DNA of 64,000 nt from Gammaproteobacteria bacterium (GCA_024235035.1 JACKNE010000014.1:1-64000), one strand, 5' to 3'; positions 9,237 to 18,315 are shown, counted from the stretch's first letter. Numbers and translations are program-made. Notes: generated by a model not told the origin, from the letters alone.

Positions 9237-9254
9237 GTTGCGGTCCTCCAGTGA

Positions 9255-11171
9255 TTATTCGGTACGCCCACGTTGGGCGATGTCGGCCCGCAGCTCTTCG
9301 GCGAAGGCGGCCAATGTCATGCTGCCCAAGTCCTTGCCGGTGCGGGTGCGCACAGCGACGCTCTCGGTTGCCATCTCCCGATCGCCGACAACCAGCAGAT
9401 AGGGAACGCGCTGTAGGGTATGTTCGCGAATTTTAAAACCGATTTTTTCGTTTCTCAAGTCAGCCAAGACCCGGAAACCTTGTTGTGAAAGCGATTTTTC
9501 AACCCGTGCGGCATATTCAGCCTGATGGTCGGTAATATCGAGCACAACCGCCTGCACCGGCGCCAGCCAAGTAGGCAGCGCGCCGGCGTATTGCTCGATT
9601 AAAATGCCAATGAACCGTTCCAGCGAGCCGAGAATCGCTCGGTGCAACATGACGGGTATCCGTTTGCTGCCATCTTCGGCGATGTAATGCGCGTCCAATC
9701 GGCCAGGCATGGAGAAATCGACCTGAATCGTGCCACACTGCCAGAGTCGATCCAGGCAGTCGCGTAGCACAAATTCGATCTTGGGACCGTAGAAGGCGCC
9801 TTCACCTGGTTTGAGTTGCCAGGGTAATCCAGTACGATTCAAAGCCAATTCCAGAGCTTTCTCCGCTTTATCCCATACGTCATCACTGCCAACGCGCTTG
9901 TCAGGGCGGGTCGCCAAGGCGAGCTGTACCTCGTCGAAGCCGAAATCGGCGTACACTTGGAATAGCAGGTCCATGAACGCCGTGACTTCCGACTGAATCT
10001 GCTCTTCGGTGCAAAAAATGTGGGCGTCATCCTGAACAAAGTTACGCACTCGCATCAACCCATGCAGGGTGCCGGACGGTTCGTTGCGATGACAGGAGCC
10101 AAATTCGGCCATGCGTAATGGCAGGTCCCGGTAGCTCTTCAGCCCCTGGTTGAAAATTTGGATATGGCCGGGGCAATTCATCGGTTTCACCGCATAGTCA
10201 CGGTTTTCCGAGGCCGTGGTGAACATGTCTTCACGGAACTTCTCCCAGTGTCCGGAACGTTCCCACAGGCTGCGATCGATGATCTGCGGTGTGTGAACTT
10301 CCTGATAGTCATGTTCCCGTAGCCGCTGGCGAATGTAGTTCTGCACCTCGACGTAGATGCGCCAGCCTCGGTCGTGCCAGAACGCCATACCCGGCGCCTC
10401 TTCCTGGACATGGAACAAATCCAGCGCCTTGCCTACCCGGCGATGATCGCGTTTCTCAGCTTCTTCCAGTCGATGCAGGTAGGCTTTCAGCGTTTTTTGA
10501 TCGGTCCAAGCCGTACCATAAATGCGTTGCAGCATCTCGTTGCGGGAGTCGCCGCGCCAGTAGGCTCCAGCCACTTTCATCAGCTTGAAGGCTTTGAGTT
10601 TACCCGTGGACGGGACGTGCGGGCCGCGACAAAGGTCGATGAAATCATCCTGTCGGTACAAGGAAATATCTTCGCCGGATGGGATATCAGCGATGATCTG
10701 CGCCTTGTACGCTTCGCCCATATCGCGGAAGAAAGCCACGGCTTCGTCGCGGGGCATGACAGATCGATTGATCGGAATATCCTGCGCTGCCAATTCCTCC
10801 ATACGCGCTTGGATGCGTTCCAAATCGTCGGGGGTAAAGGCGCGCTCGAAGGCGAAGTCGTAATAAAAACCATTCTCAATCACTGGGCCGATGGTGACTT
10901 GGGCGCTGGGATAAAGCTGCTTGACCGCATGAGCCAGCAGGTGGGCGCTGGAATGGCGGATGATTTCCAGTCCTTCCGCGTCACGCTCGGTGATGACGGT
11001 CAGCTGGGTATCTTGGGCGAGGACATGCAAAATATCGACCAGTCGGCCATTGACCTTGCCCGCCAAGGCGGCTTTGGCCAGTCCAGAGCCGAGCGCGGCG
11101 GCGACTTCCCGAACGCTGACGGGATTCTCGAAGACACGCTGGCTGCCATCGGGAAGCGTGATGGTCGGCAT
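9255..11171 (-). CDS. thrS: threonine--tRNA ligase
   Basis: The 638-residue enzyme starts at ATG 11171 (MPTITLPDGSQRVFENP); the longer frame adds 41 residues from the leader. Domains in order are TGS (about 1-62), the second additional editing domain that hydrolyses Ser-tRNA-Thr (about 65-225), the class II catalytic core (about 240-535) with the zinc-ligand segment Met-Asn-Cys-Pro-Gly-His, and the C-terminal anticodon-binding domain. It charges tRNA-Thr. It is the first gene of the thrS-infC-rpmI-rplT series. In E. coli it represses itself through a tRNA-like leader; a hairpin is present in the leader here. Confidence 0.98.
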   Translation of the reverse strand: MPTITLPDGSQRVFENPVSVREVAAALGSGLAKAALAGKVNGRLVDILHVLAQDTQLTVITERDAEGLEIIRHSSAHLLAHAVKQLYPSAQVTIGPVIENGFYYDFAFERAFTPDDLERIQARMEELAAQDIPINRSVMPRDEAVAFFRDMGEAYKAQIIADIPSGEDISLYRQDDFIDLCRGPHVPSTGKLKAFKLMKVAGAYWRGDSRNEMLQRIYGTAWTDQKTLKAYLHRLEEAEKRDHRRVGKALDLFHVQEEAPGMAFWHDRGWRIYVEVQNYIRQRLREHDYQEVHTPQIIDRSLWERSGHWEKFREDMFTTASENRDYAVKPMNCPGHIQIFNQGLKSYRDLPLRMAEFGSCHRNEPSGTLHGLMRVRNFVQDDAHIFCTEEQIQSEVTAFMDLLFQVYADFGFDEVQLALATRPDKRVGSDDVWDKAEKALELALNRTGLPWQLKPGEGAFYGPKIEFVLRDCLDRLWQCGTIQVDFSMPGRLDAHYIAEDGSKRIPVMLHRAILGSLERFIGILIEQYAGALPTWLAPVQAVVLDITDHQAEYAARVEKSLSQQGFRVLADLRNEKIGFKIREHTLQRVPYLLVVGDREMATESVAVRTRTGKDLGSMTLAAFAEELRADIAQRGRTE

Positions 11172-11217
11172 CGCTGCAATTCTCTTGATCGGCTGACGGT
11201 TTTTGGGGAAGGAATAA

Positions 11218-11266
11218 CAAAGGGCGCACCATGAAACCTTCTTTTGGAAGGAAGGCGCGCCCTTTG
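11218..11266 (-). promoter_or_regulatory. hairpin in the tRNA-Val/thrS spacer
   Basis: A 10-bp inverted repeat (CAAAGGGCGC/GCGCCCTTTG) with a 29-nt loop containing its own small stem lies 47 bp before thrS and 33 bp after tRNA-Val. It is followed only by a weak U-rich stretch. It could terminate the tRNA transcript or form part of a thrS leader; the sequence alone does not decide. Confidence 0.45.
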
Positions 11267-11298
11267 CTGTGATCGTTTTGCTTTGAAGCTGCAAAATC

Positions 11299-11375
11299 TG
11301 GTAGGCGCGATTGGACTCGAACCAACGACCCCCACCATGTCAAGGTGGTGCTCTAACCAACTGAGCTACGCGCCT
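11299..11375 (-). tRNA. tRNA-Val (anticodon GAC)
   Basis: The 77-nt cloverleaf on the minus strand has encoded CCA, acceptor AGGCGCG/CGCGCCT, D arm TAGCTCAGTTGGTTAGAGC, and anticodon loop TTGACAT giving GAC. The body is nearly identical to E. coli tRNA-Val(GAC). Confidence 0.97.
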
Positions 11376-11658
11376 AAGCGATAGGAGCGGAAGGTTACCC
11401 AAAGAAGATTGAGTTGGCAAGGGGTAGGGAGAAAAAAGCTATTTTCATACATTACAGATGATGAATATAAGTAAAACTAAGAAGACGATGATTTTATTGT
11501 TTTTGTATTAAATGTAAATGGCGTATCGGAGGTACTATGTTTCCAACTGGTTAGCTAAATTAGTCAATAATTGAAGCGAATTGAGCGACAATCGGGCGGT
11601 CATATATATAATTATTGATACATACCTAAATTTAGAGACTTATGTAGAGGCGAGCAAG

Positions 11659-13650
11659 ATGAAAAAAAATTCTCTATTGACGCGCATCAGCATTGGCAAG
11701 CGTCTCTGGCTATTGCTGGGCGCGGTTATTCTAGCGATCGCTACTGTGACTATCCACGATCTGAGTAGCCTCAGAGCCCAGATGCTCGAAGACCGGACCA
11801 TTGCCACCCGACAACTGGTTGAAACCGTCTATAGCATTCTCGTTCGGTACCACGATTTAGCGGCCAGTGGCGGCATGCGTGAAGCGGACGCCCAACAAGC
11901 GGCTTTGGAGGTCATCCGGGATCTACGCTACGGCGCCAAGGACTATTTTTGGATCAACGACTCATGGCCCCGCATGGTGATGCACCCCTTCAAGCCGGAG
12001 CTCAATGGCCAGGATTTACGGGATTTCAAGGACCCGACCGGTCAACACCTCTTTGTCAGCATGGTGGACGCCGTCAAGTCGGCCGGAGGTGGCATGGTGC
12101 CCTATCTATGGCCGAAGCCGGGAGCGGAAAAGCCTGTCCCGAAAATCTCCTACGTCAAACGATTTGAACCCTGGGACTGGATTATCGGCACGGGCATTTA
12201 TGTGGACGACGTGGATCGGCTATTCAGAGCGCAACTGTTGGAGAATGGCGGTTTAGGTTCCGGGCTGGTTCTACTCCTGGCGCTACTAGGCTACTGGGTC
12301 ACGGCCAGCATCGTGCGACCGCTGCGTCAGGCGGTGGCGGTGGTGCACGAAGTGGCCCATGGTGATTTGCAGGTGCGAGCTGCGGTGACCGGACGCGACG
12401 AGGTGGCGCAGTTACTGACGGCGATGCAGGAGATGACGGGGCGCTTGAATCAGATCGTCTCGAACGTCGCGCGTTCGTCCTGGCGCATGACCGGGGTGGC
12501 CAATGAATTGGACAGCGACAGCAGCGGTCTCTCCAAACGCACCACGGAACAAGCTGCGGCCTTAGAAGCCACAGCCGCCTCGATGGAACAACTGACCGCA
12601 ACCGTCAAGCAAAGCGCCGACCATGCCGGGCAAGCCAACCAACTGGCGACGGCGGCGCGCGCGCAAGCCGAACAAGGCGGACAAGTGGTGGAACAAGCGA
12701 TCGTCGCGATGGGGACGATCAACCACAGTAGCCGCCAGATCGCCGACATCATCGGGGTGATCGATGAAATCGCCTTCCAGACCAACCTGCTGGCCCTGAA
12801 CGCCGCCGTCGAGGCGGCACGGGCCGGTGAACAAGGCAAAGGGTTCGCCGTGGTGGCCGGCGAAGTGCGTAAGCTCGCCCAGCGCAGCGCCGATGCCGCC
12901 AAGGAGATCAAGGCCCTGATCACCGATAGCGTCGCCAAGGTCGATGACGGTAGCCATCTGGTCGAGCAATCCGGGAAAACCTTGCGCGAGATCGTCCTGT
13001 CAGTCAAGAAAGTCAGTGACATCGTCGCCGAGATCGCCGCCGCCACCAGCGAGCAGGCCAGCGGTATCGAGCAGGCCAACCAGGCCATCCTGCGCATGGA
13101 TCAGGTCACCCAGCAGAATGTGGCCTTGGTCGAGCAGACCGGCGCCGTCAGCCAAACCATGAACCGCGAGGCCAGCGAACTGCATCGCTTGATGGAGTTC
13201 TTTAAACTGGATGAGAACGCTTCCGGTAGAGAGGAGATATCGGACGAACAGGATCGCTTTGTCGATCTGATCACTTGGAGCGATGCCTTTAGCGTGGGCG
13301 ATCCTACGATCGATCAGCAGCATCAACAACTGGTCAGCATGATTAATGCGTTACATAAAGCGATGTTGGCTGGGCAAGGTAAGAGCGCCATCGGCGATTT
13401 GCTTGATCGGTTGATCCAATACACGGCTCAACATTTCCAATATGAGGAAGAACGGATGGAGGCGGGTCATTATCCCGAGCTGAATGCTCATCGGAAAAAG
13501 CATGCCGATTTAGTCAGCAAGGTGCTCGACATCCAAAAGAAAATGCAAAGTGGCAAGCATCTCGTCGAGATGGAAACGATGCGGTTTTTGAAGGCATGGC
13601 TCACCGAGCATATTCAGCATAGTGATAAGAAATATGCACCGTATATATAA
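11659..13650 (+). CDS. methyl-accepting chemotaxis protein with sCache sensor and C-terminal hemerythrin domain
   Basis: The start is ATG at 11659, with AGAGG upstream, giving 663 residues. Order: membrane segment (about 12-32); periplasmic sCache_2 domain (about 35-205) with Tyr-Phe-Trp-Ile-Asn-Asp and the closing Trp-Asp-Trp-Ile-Ile-Gly-Thr-Gly; second membrane segment (about 208-230); HAMP (about 231-283); MCP signalling hairpin with the Glu-Ile-Ala-Phe-Gln-Thr-Asn-Leu-Leu-Ala-Leu-Asn-Ala tip; hemerythrin domain (about 540-663). The hemerythrin part has the DxxHQ, HFxxEE, HxxxH and HIxxxD iron-ligand pattern. Such a domain binds O2 at a di-iron centre, so the receptor may read both a periplasmic ligand and cytoplasmic oxygen. 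It appears monocistronic. Confidence 0.95.
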   Translation: MKKNSLLTRISIGKRLWLLLGAVILAIATVTIHDLSSLRAQMLEDRTIATRQLVETVYSILVRYHDLAASGGMREADAQQAALEVIRDLRYGAKDYFWINDSWPRMVMHPFKPELNGQDLRDFKDPTGQHLFVSMVDAVKSAGGGMVPYLWPKPGAEKPVPKISYVKRFEPWDWIIGTGIYVDDVDRLFRAQLLENGGLGSGLVLLLALLGYWVTASIVRPLRQAVAVVHEVAHGDLQVRAAVTGRDEVAQLLTAMQEMTGRLNQIVSNVARSSWRMTGVANELDSDSSGLSKRTTEQAAALEATAASMEQLTATVKQSADHAGQANQLATAARAQAEQGGQVVEQAIVAMGTINHSSRQIADIIGVIDEIAFQTNLLALNAAVEAARAGEQGKGFAVVAGEVRKLAQRSADAAKEIKALITDSVAKVDDGSHLVEQSGKTLREIVLSVKKVSDIVAEIAAATSEQASGIEQANQAILRMDQVTQQNVALVEQTGAVSQTMNREASELHRLMEFFKLDENASGREEISDEQDRFVDLITWSDAFSVGDPTIDQQHQQLVSMINALHKAMLAGQGKSAIGDLLDRLIQYTAQHFQYEEERMEAGHYPELNAHRKKHADLVSKVLDIQKKMQSGKHLVEMETMRFLKAWLTEHIQHSDKKYAPYI

Positions 13651-13684
13651 ATCAGCAGGTTAGAGGGTGGGCCAAGCTCAAGGG

Positions 13685-14197
13685 TCAATAGATGGATTCC
13701 TTGGCGTTGGATTGCACGAACATGTCCACGGTGATGGTTCCACTGTGCTCAAATTTAAGCACCAAGGGAAAATGGCTTCCTCTATCCAGTGGCTTTTGCA
13801 AATCTACCAGCATCAGGTGTGACGCCCCCGGTTTCAGGCGGACGGTTTTGCCCGCAGGAACTTCGAGAGCATCGACCCTTCGCGGCTTCGATGTGCTGCC
13901 TGCACCGATCGAGGCGTAAAACTCGATCTTCGTGGCGATATCTGCGGAAACCGAAAGCAGCTTGTCAGGCTGATGGCCTCGGTTCTTTAGCGTCAGATAG
14001 CCTGGGTTGTTAGCGCGTCCAGCAATCGATGACCCAGTGGGCGTGGTCCAGGGATGAGTGATTTTGATGTTACCTAGTACGTAACCGTGACTGTTGACCT
14101 GAAACGGCGTACTGAGTAACACCCATCCAGTGAGAATGTATGAAAACCTTAGCCGATTCATGAAAGCGTTCAAAGTTAGGATACCGTCAATAGTCAT
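13685..14197 (-). CDS. PCu(A)C-like periplasmic copper chaperone with incomplete metal motif
   Basis: The 170-residue protein has an N-terminal signal-type hydrophobic segment (about 14-34) and a DUF461/PCu(A)C fold: Pro-Gly-Tyr-Leu-Thr-Leu, then Leu-Glu-Val-Pro-Ala-Gly and Leu-Lys-Pro-Gly-Ala-Ser-His-Leu-Met-Leu. PCu(A)C proteins pass Cu(I) to cytochrome oxidase and other cuproenzymes. The consensus ligand set is H(M)-X10-M-X21-H-X-M. Here H-X-M is intact, but at the -X21- and -X10- positions the residues are Pro and Tyr, so two of four ligands are missing. The gene overlaps the upstream mbnH-like gene by 4 bp (ATGA), implying translational coupling. A role as an adapted partner of the MbnP/MbnH pair is inference. 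Confidence 0.85.
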   Translation of the reverse strand: MTIDGILTLNAFMNRLRFSYILTGWVLLSTPFQVNSHGYVLGNIKITHPWTTPTGSSIAGRANNPGYLTLKNRGHQPDKLLSVSADIATKIEFYASIGAGSTSKPRRVDALEVPAGKTVRLKPGASHLMLVDLQKPLDRGSHFPLVLKFEHSGTITVDMFVQSNAKESIY

Positions 14198-15402
14198 TGG
14201 TAGCAGCGGGCATGTTGTGCAAAGTTACCGGACGGGTCAGAGAAACGTGGATCACAGAGAAACTGCCAGTCCGTCAGACTTTTCAAAAACTCAATGACAT
14301 CCTGTTTTTCCTGATCAGTGAGCGAGAAACGCGCCGGCATCAGCTCGCTTTTAAATGGATTCAAAGCGCCATCCCCGGCCAGCGGTCCTTCGCGGATCAA
14401 CCGCCCCCCCCGGGCGTAGTGCTCGATCACTTCTTCCAGGGTGGCGATGGAGCCATCATGCATGTAAGGCGCGGTTAACTCAATATTGCGCAAAGTCGGG
14501 GCGCGAAATCGGCCCATATCAGTAGACTGTTGGGTGAATTCCCACAAGCCCCGGTTATCCAGTGGATAATCGCCTTTGCCACCGATATTGTAGAGACCAT
14601 TGTTGTGGAATTCCGCCTGCGGCAGCGTCGTTCCGGAGTGGTTCACGGACTGGCTGAAGTTGAAGCCACCGTGACAGTGAAAGCACTCCATGCGTTCGGA
14701 GAAAAACAATTCCTGGCCGCGCCGGGCGGCTTCGCTCATGGCCTCACGGTTGCCCTGAAAAGTCGCCTGATCAAAAGGTGAGTTGCCCGAAATCAGGGTG
14801 GATTCAAAAGCAGCGATAGCCTTGGCGACTCGGGCCACATTGAAGGGGTCGGTTGCGCCCGGATAGGCCGCGGCAAAAAGCTTTTGATACAGAGCGTCAT
14901 GGCGAAAACGATCCAGAATCTCCATTTCGTGATCACTCCAACCGAGTTCCACTGGAAATTCGCCGAATATCGGGACCAACGCCTGCACATGAAGTTTGGT
15001 GAGGATTGGGTTGGCCCAGTTGAACGTGGCGTTGTAGACCACGTTGGTCAAACTCATGGAATTGCGTGGATGCACCTCGCCGGTAGCGCCGATCGCGGTA
15101 GCGCGGCCATCGCTGAATGCCCGCGCTGGCTGATGGCAGGAAGCGCAGGCCACCGTCTGATTGATCGACATCCGCAGGTCGTAGAACAGATGGCGCCCCA
15201 ACTCTACCTTGGCCTCGGAGAGTCGGTTTTTCTTAAACACACGGGGTTTTGGAAAACCCTTTGGCAAGGACCACACGTAGCTGGAACGAGCAGGATCGGC
15301 TCGCGCCACCACGAGTGACTGGTGGCCCTGAGCGATCGCGGCGTTGCCCCCAACCACCAGCGCCAGACTTAGCACCAGGATATCGCTCAGCCTCCAGTTC
15401 AT
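14194..15402 (-). CDS. mbnH: MbnH-like di-heme cytochrome c peroxidase/MauG-family enzyme
   Basis: The 402-residue product has a signal peptide (cleavage near residue 24) and two c-type heme sites, C86-A-S-C-H90 and C240-F-H-C-H244. It also has the family segments Arg-Ala-Pro-Thr-Leu-Arg-Asn and Tyr-Met-His-Asp-Gly-Ser near residues 310-330. It is shorter than the MauG/CcpA standard in the N-terminal region, as in the metallo-mystery-pair di-heme proteins. In Methylosinus, MbnH forms a bis-Fe(IV)-type oxidant that turns a tryptophan of its partner MbnP into kynurenine. The partner gene lies immediately upstream with a 4-bp overlap, which supports this assignment over a plain H2O2-detoxifying peroxidase. 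No methanobactin biosynthesis genes (mbnABC) are in the window. Confidence 0.88.
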   Translation of the reverse strand: MNWRLSDILVLSLALVVGGNAAIAQGHQSLVVARADPARSSYVWSLPKGFPKPRVFKKNRLSEAKVELGRHLFYDLRMSINQTVACASCHQPARAFSDGRATAIGATGEVHPRNSMSLTNVVYNATFNWANPILTKLHVQALVPIFGEFPVELGWSDHEMEILDRFRHDALYQKLFAAAYPGATDPFNVARVAKAIAAFESTLISGNSPFDQATFQGNREAMSEAARRGQELFFSERMECFHCHGGFNFSQSVNHSGTTLPQAEFHNNGLYNIGGKGDYPLDNRGLWEFTQQSTDMGRFRAPTLRNIELTAPYMHDGSIATLEEVIEHYARGGRLIREGPLAGDGALNPFKSELMPARFSLTDQEKQDVIEFLKSLTDWQFLCDPRFSDPSGNFAQHARCYQ

Positions 15403-16343
15403 GGCTTACGCACGCTGAACAACCGCTGGGGAACGATTTTAGGGTATTGCTCGGGCGTCGCTTCCGCCCCAGCGACATAAGTAAAGTCCAGATTCAAACG
15501 CGGCATGATGGTGATACACTCGGGATCGGCATTACCGGACATGCAACCCGAAGCGGTGTCAGGCGTGTTGAACGCCACATCGGACGCTTCCAGCGCCGCA
15601 CCCATATTCATGATGATGCGATCCTGATCAGCGTCGAAGCCATCCAGGCAGAACTCGGCGACATTCGGATAACCGCAGGCGGCGGTGGGGGGTGCATTAG
15701 GATCGGAACCGGGGCATTCGGTGCTGCCCAGATGCACGACAAAAGCCACGGCGTTATCGCCGTCGCCAGGCGCGCCCATGCCGTCGATCCGGATAAATTT
15801 CCGTCCCCCACGCCAGTTCCACAGCATCCCGGAGTTGTTCAGGGGCGAGGGCGCAGTGGCATCGTTAATATGATTCAGCGTGTAGGGTACGCCGACCTTG
15901 AAGCAAATGCCGGTATAGTTTTCGTTGGACACCGCGCCCGCTACCTCGGCATTGCTCGGCAACGCCCCGCTGCCGCAGTCCCGGCGCAGGTCCAGCAAGG
16001 CGACGTTTTCATATTGCCAGACTCCATCCTGATCCAAATCAAGCGCCCGCCGCGCGCCATCAACCTTGACCAATTCCACATCGTGGATGTAGAAACGCCA
16101 GTCTGTTACCTGATAGGTTCCCGGTTGACCTACGCCCACATTGGCATAAGTCGCCCCGCAGATGAAATCCTGACCATTGACCTGACCCTGGAACTGGATT
16201 GCCGCGTGGCGCACTGCCGGTGAACTGTCGTTATCATCATCATCATCATCGCCGCCGCAGCCTACCGCCAGTGTCGTCATGACGCCGACCATCAGAGCGC
16301 TGCGCAGCGAGGGTAATGAACACCGGTTGCGTGGATCAATCAT
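15399..16343 (-). CDS. mbnP: MbnP-like metallo-mystery-pair lipoprotein (four-Cys motif)
   Basis: The start is ATG at 16343 behind AGGAG, giving 314 residues. The signal peptide ends in a lipobox (Leu-Ala-Val-Gly-Cys), followed by a poly-Asp linker, so the protein is a periplasm-facing lipoprotein. The body matches the TIGR04052-type family: Asp-Trp-Arg-Phe-Tyr-Ile-His-Asp, a Gln-Tyr-Glu-Asn-Val-Ala-Leu-Leu-Asp-Leu segment, the tryptophan-rich Met-Leu-Trp-Asn-Trp with Lys-Phe-Ile-Arg-Ile, and conserved cysteines including Ala-Ala-Cys-Gly-Tyr-Pro-Asn. In characterised MbnP, a Trp is oxidised to kynurenine by MbnH and the site binds Cu(I). It is first in the mbnP-mbnH-PCu(A)C unit, with the palindrome at 16443-16461 about 100 bp upstream. 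Confidence 0.9.
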   Translation of the reverse strand: MIDPRNRCSLPSLRSALMVGVMTTLAVGCGGDDDDDDNDSSPAVRHAAIQFQGQVNGQDFICGATYANVGVGQPGTYQVTDWRFYIHDVELVKVDGARRALDLDQDGVWQYENVALLDLRRDCGSGALPSNAEVAGAVSNENYTGICFKVGVPYTLNHINDATAPSPLNNSGMLWNWRGGRKFIRIDGMGAPGDGDNAVAFVVHLGSTECPGSDPNAPPTAACGYPNVAEFCLDGFDADQDRIIMNMGAALEASDVAFNTPDTASGCMSGNADPECITIMPRLNLDFTYVAGAEATPEQYPKIVPQRLFSVRKP

Positions 16344-16442
16344 GCGAGGATTCTCCTGAGTCAATTCACCATGAAATGGATTCGCCAAGCACGCCGCTTG
16401 GGGTCATCTTTTTTATGCTAAATCACCAGGAGCAGTGTGATA

Positions 16443-16461
16443 ATGCGACAAATTGTCGCAT
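16443..16461. promoter_or_regulatory. palindrome resembling a RegA/PrrA binding site
   Basis: The sequence ATGCGACAAATTGTCGCAT is a perfect inverted repeat (9-bp arms, one central base). It contains GCGAC-N5-GTCGC, which fits the published RegA/PrrA consensus GCGNC-Nx-GNCGC. It lies between the divergent mbnP-like gene (start 16343) and FixH-like gene (start 16522), the latter followed by regB and regA. The position suits control of both promoters. Binding by RegA is inferred, not shown. Confidence 0.65.
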
Positions 16462-16521
16462 CCCAGAAACCTGGAAAACCGCTACCATTCAAACCCGCGA
16501 TGAACGAGGCGATGGAACGAA

Positions 16522-17004
16522 ATGACCCACCGAGATGGGCTGATAATGATCGGAACCATAGCCGGATTTTTCTTATTGGGGAGTTCGGTAAGCCTGCTTT
16601 ATCCGCGCTTGAAACAGGAGTTACAGTCTCCCGCTCACGCCGCCGTTTTAAACGCCGATCCCGCCTGTAATCCAATGGGCGCGACATGTATGGCGAAGGA
16701 TGCAGCGTTGACCCTGACGCTTGGGCTGGGGGACCGTATCCAACCCTTGACTGCGTTCCCGGTTCACATTGAGCTTGACGGAAAGGACGCCTCCAAGGCC
16801 GAAAAAGTCACGGTATCTTTCACCATGCTGGACATGGATATGGGCTTTAATCGCTTTGAGTTGCGCCAGCAGGCGGACAAAACCTGGCAGGGACAGGCGA
16901 TATTGCCGGTTTGCTCGGCGGGACGACGGGATTGGCGGGTGACGGTCGCTGTGATCGGTAAAATGCCTTATATCGGGGAATTTCACCTGCTAACCGATTT
17001 TTGA
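16522..17004 (+). CDS. FixH/YtkA-like membrane-anchored periplasmic protein
   Basis: The 160-residue protein has one N-terminal membrane anchor (about 9-27) and a periplasmic immunoglobulin-like domain with a Met-rich turn Met-Leu-Asp-Met-Asp-Met-Gly near residues 102-108. That turn is reminiscent of CopC/YtkA/FixH proteins linked to copper or oxidase biogenesis. A Cys-x5-Cys pair lies at about residues 49-55. It is the first gene of a unit with regB and regA and diverges from the mbnP-like gene. The family name is a best guess from topology and motif. The copper link is inferred from the methionines and the neighbours. Confidence 0.7.
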   Translation: MTHRDGLIMIGTIAGFFLLGSSVSLLYPRLKQELQSPAHAAVLNADPACNPMGATCMAKDAALTLTLGLGDRIQPLTAFPVHIELDGKDASKAEKVTVSFTMLDMDMGFNRFELRQQADKTWQGQAILPVCSAGRRDWRVTVAVIGKMPYIGEFHLLTDF

Positions 17005-17085
17005 GGACGGGTTTCTCGCTGGTCGGTAAAAATATGGTCGCTGTTGTCGCGTTAGAAGCGGTGAGCGTGAAACGGAACTGGATGA

Positions 17086-18315
17086 ATGGAAGATTTGAGA
17101 CGGCTTTTGTTGCTACGTATCCTGGTGGTGCTAGGACCGGGCATCATGTTGTTGTGGCTGCGTTTTGGTCTGACGCCCCCAGCGCCGTTGCCTGGGTGGC
17201 TGGTGGCGCTGTTTCTGGGATGGGCGCTGCTGGCGTTTGCCGCGCTGCAACGCAGCGCTCGGCGCGAGAAGCCGGTAACTACCTGGGAGCTGTTCGCCTA
17301 CCTGCAACTTGATGTGCTGGCGCTGGCGCTGTTGCTGTTTTTCAGCGGCGGCGCGAGCAATCCGTTTGTTTCACTGTTGCTGCTGCCTCTGATCATCGCC
17401 GCCGCCGCCCTGCTGCCTACCGGCCAGGTCTGGGCGACCACCGTGTTCACGGTGGCGATCTACACCGGGTTGATGTTCCACTATTTACCCTTGCCCGGCG
17501 CGCTTAGCGGGCATGGTTCCGGCTTTGAGGCGCATCTGTGGGGAATGTGGCTGGTGTTTGTCATCAGTGCCCTGCTGATTGCTGGATTCGTCGCTCGATT
17601 GGCGACCGCTCTGCGAAACCAGGAGCGCCAGGTGGCGCAACTGCGTGAACGCGCGTTGCGCGATGAGCAAATCCTGACCTTGGGCATGTTCGCAGCGGGC
17701 GCAGCCCATGAACTGGGCACCCCTTTATCGACCATCGCCGTGCTGGCGCGAGAGCTGGAGCTGCTGCATGGCGAAGAAGGTCTGCCGCTCAGAGAGGATT
17801 TGCGCACACTGCGTCAGCAAGTGGAAGTGTGCAAATCCATTCTCGGCGATTTGCTGCGCAGCGCCGATCTAGCGTCTGACCGGGAGACCGTACAGACACT
17901 GGATGTGTTGCTGGAATACACTCGCAATCGTTGGCAATTAATCCGTCCCCAGGTATCGCTGCGGATCAGTTGTACCGGTTCCCCGCCGCCGCCAGCGATC
18001 GCCGCGCCGCAGACCATCAGCCAGACCTTGATCAGTTTGCTCAATAATGCGGCTGACGCCTGTCCCGCTGGGGTGGATTTGACTGGGTACTGGAATCAGC
18101 AGCACGTTATCATTGAAATCCGCGACCAGGGGCCAGGTCTGGCGGATCGCGCCGGTGAAGCGTTTTTCTCCACCAAGAGCGGTGGGGCCGGCATCGGTTT
18201 GCTACTGGCGAACGCTGCGCTGGAGCGCCTGGGTGGACAGGTGCGTTTGTTACGCCATCCACAAGGAGGAACCTGCACGCGCATCGATCTACCGGTACGG
18301 GTGGGTATCGCCTGA
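17086..18315 (+). CDS. regB: redox-sensing histidine kinase RegB/PrrB/ActS
   Basis: The 409-residue kinase has six predicted membrane segments (about 10-170). It contains the quinone-site heptapeptide pattern Gly-Gly-Ala-Ser-Asn-Pro-Phe (88-94), a dimerisation box with phosphoacceptor His208 in Ala-Ala-His-Glu-Leu-Gly-Thr-Pro-Leu, and a redox-type cysteine at C249 (Val-Glu-Val-Cys-Lys). A compact HATPase domain ends the protein. These three landmarks are specific for RegB-type kinases, which are inhibited by oxidised quinone and by disulfide formation at the cysteine. It phosphorylates RegA, whose start overlaps its stop (TGATG). The HATPase Asp-Gln-Gly-Pro-Gly-Leu box is present, so catalysis should be intact. 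Confidence 0.93.
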   Translation: MEDLRRLLLLRILVVLGPGIMLLWLRFGLTPPAPLPGWLVALFLGWALLAFAALQRSARREKPVTTWELFAYLQLDVLALALLLFFSGGASNPFVSLLLLPLIIAAAALLPTGQVWATTVFTVAIYTGLMFHYLPLPGALSGHGSGFEAHLWGMWLVFVISALLIAGFVARLATALRNQERQVAQLRERALRDEQILTLGMFAAGAAHELGTPLSTIAVLARELELLHGEEGLPLREDLRTLRQQVEVCKSILGDLLRSADLASDRETVQTLDVLLEYTRNRWQLIRPQVSLRISCTGSPPPPAIAAPQTISQTLISLLNNAADACPAGVDLTGYWNQQHVIIEIRDQGPGLADRAGEAFFSTKSGGAGIGLLLANAALERLGGQVRLLRHPQGGTCTRIDLPVRVGIA

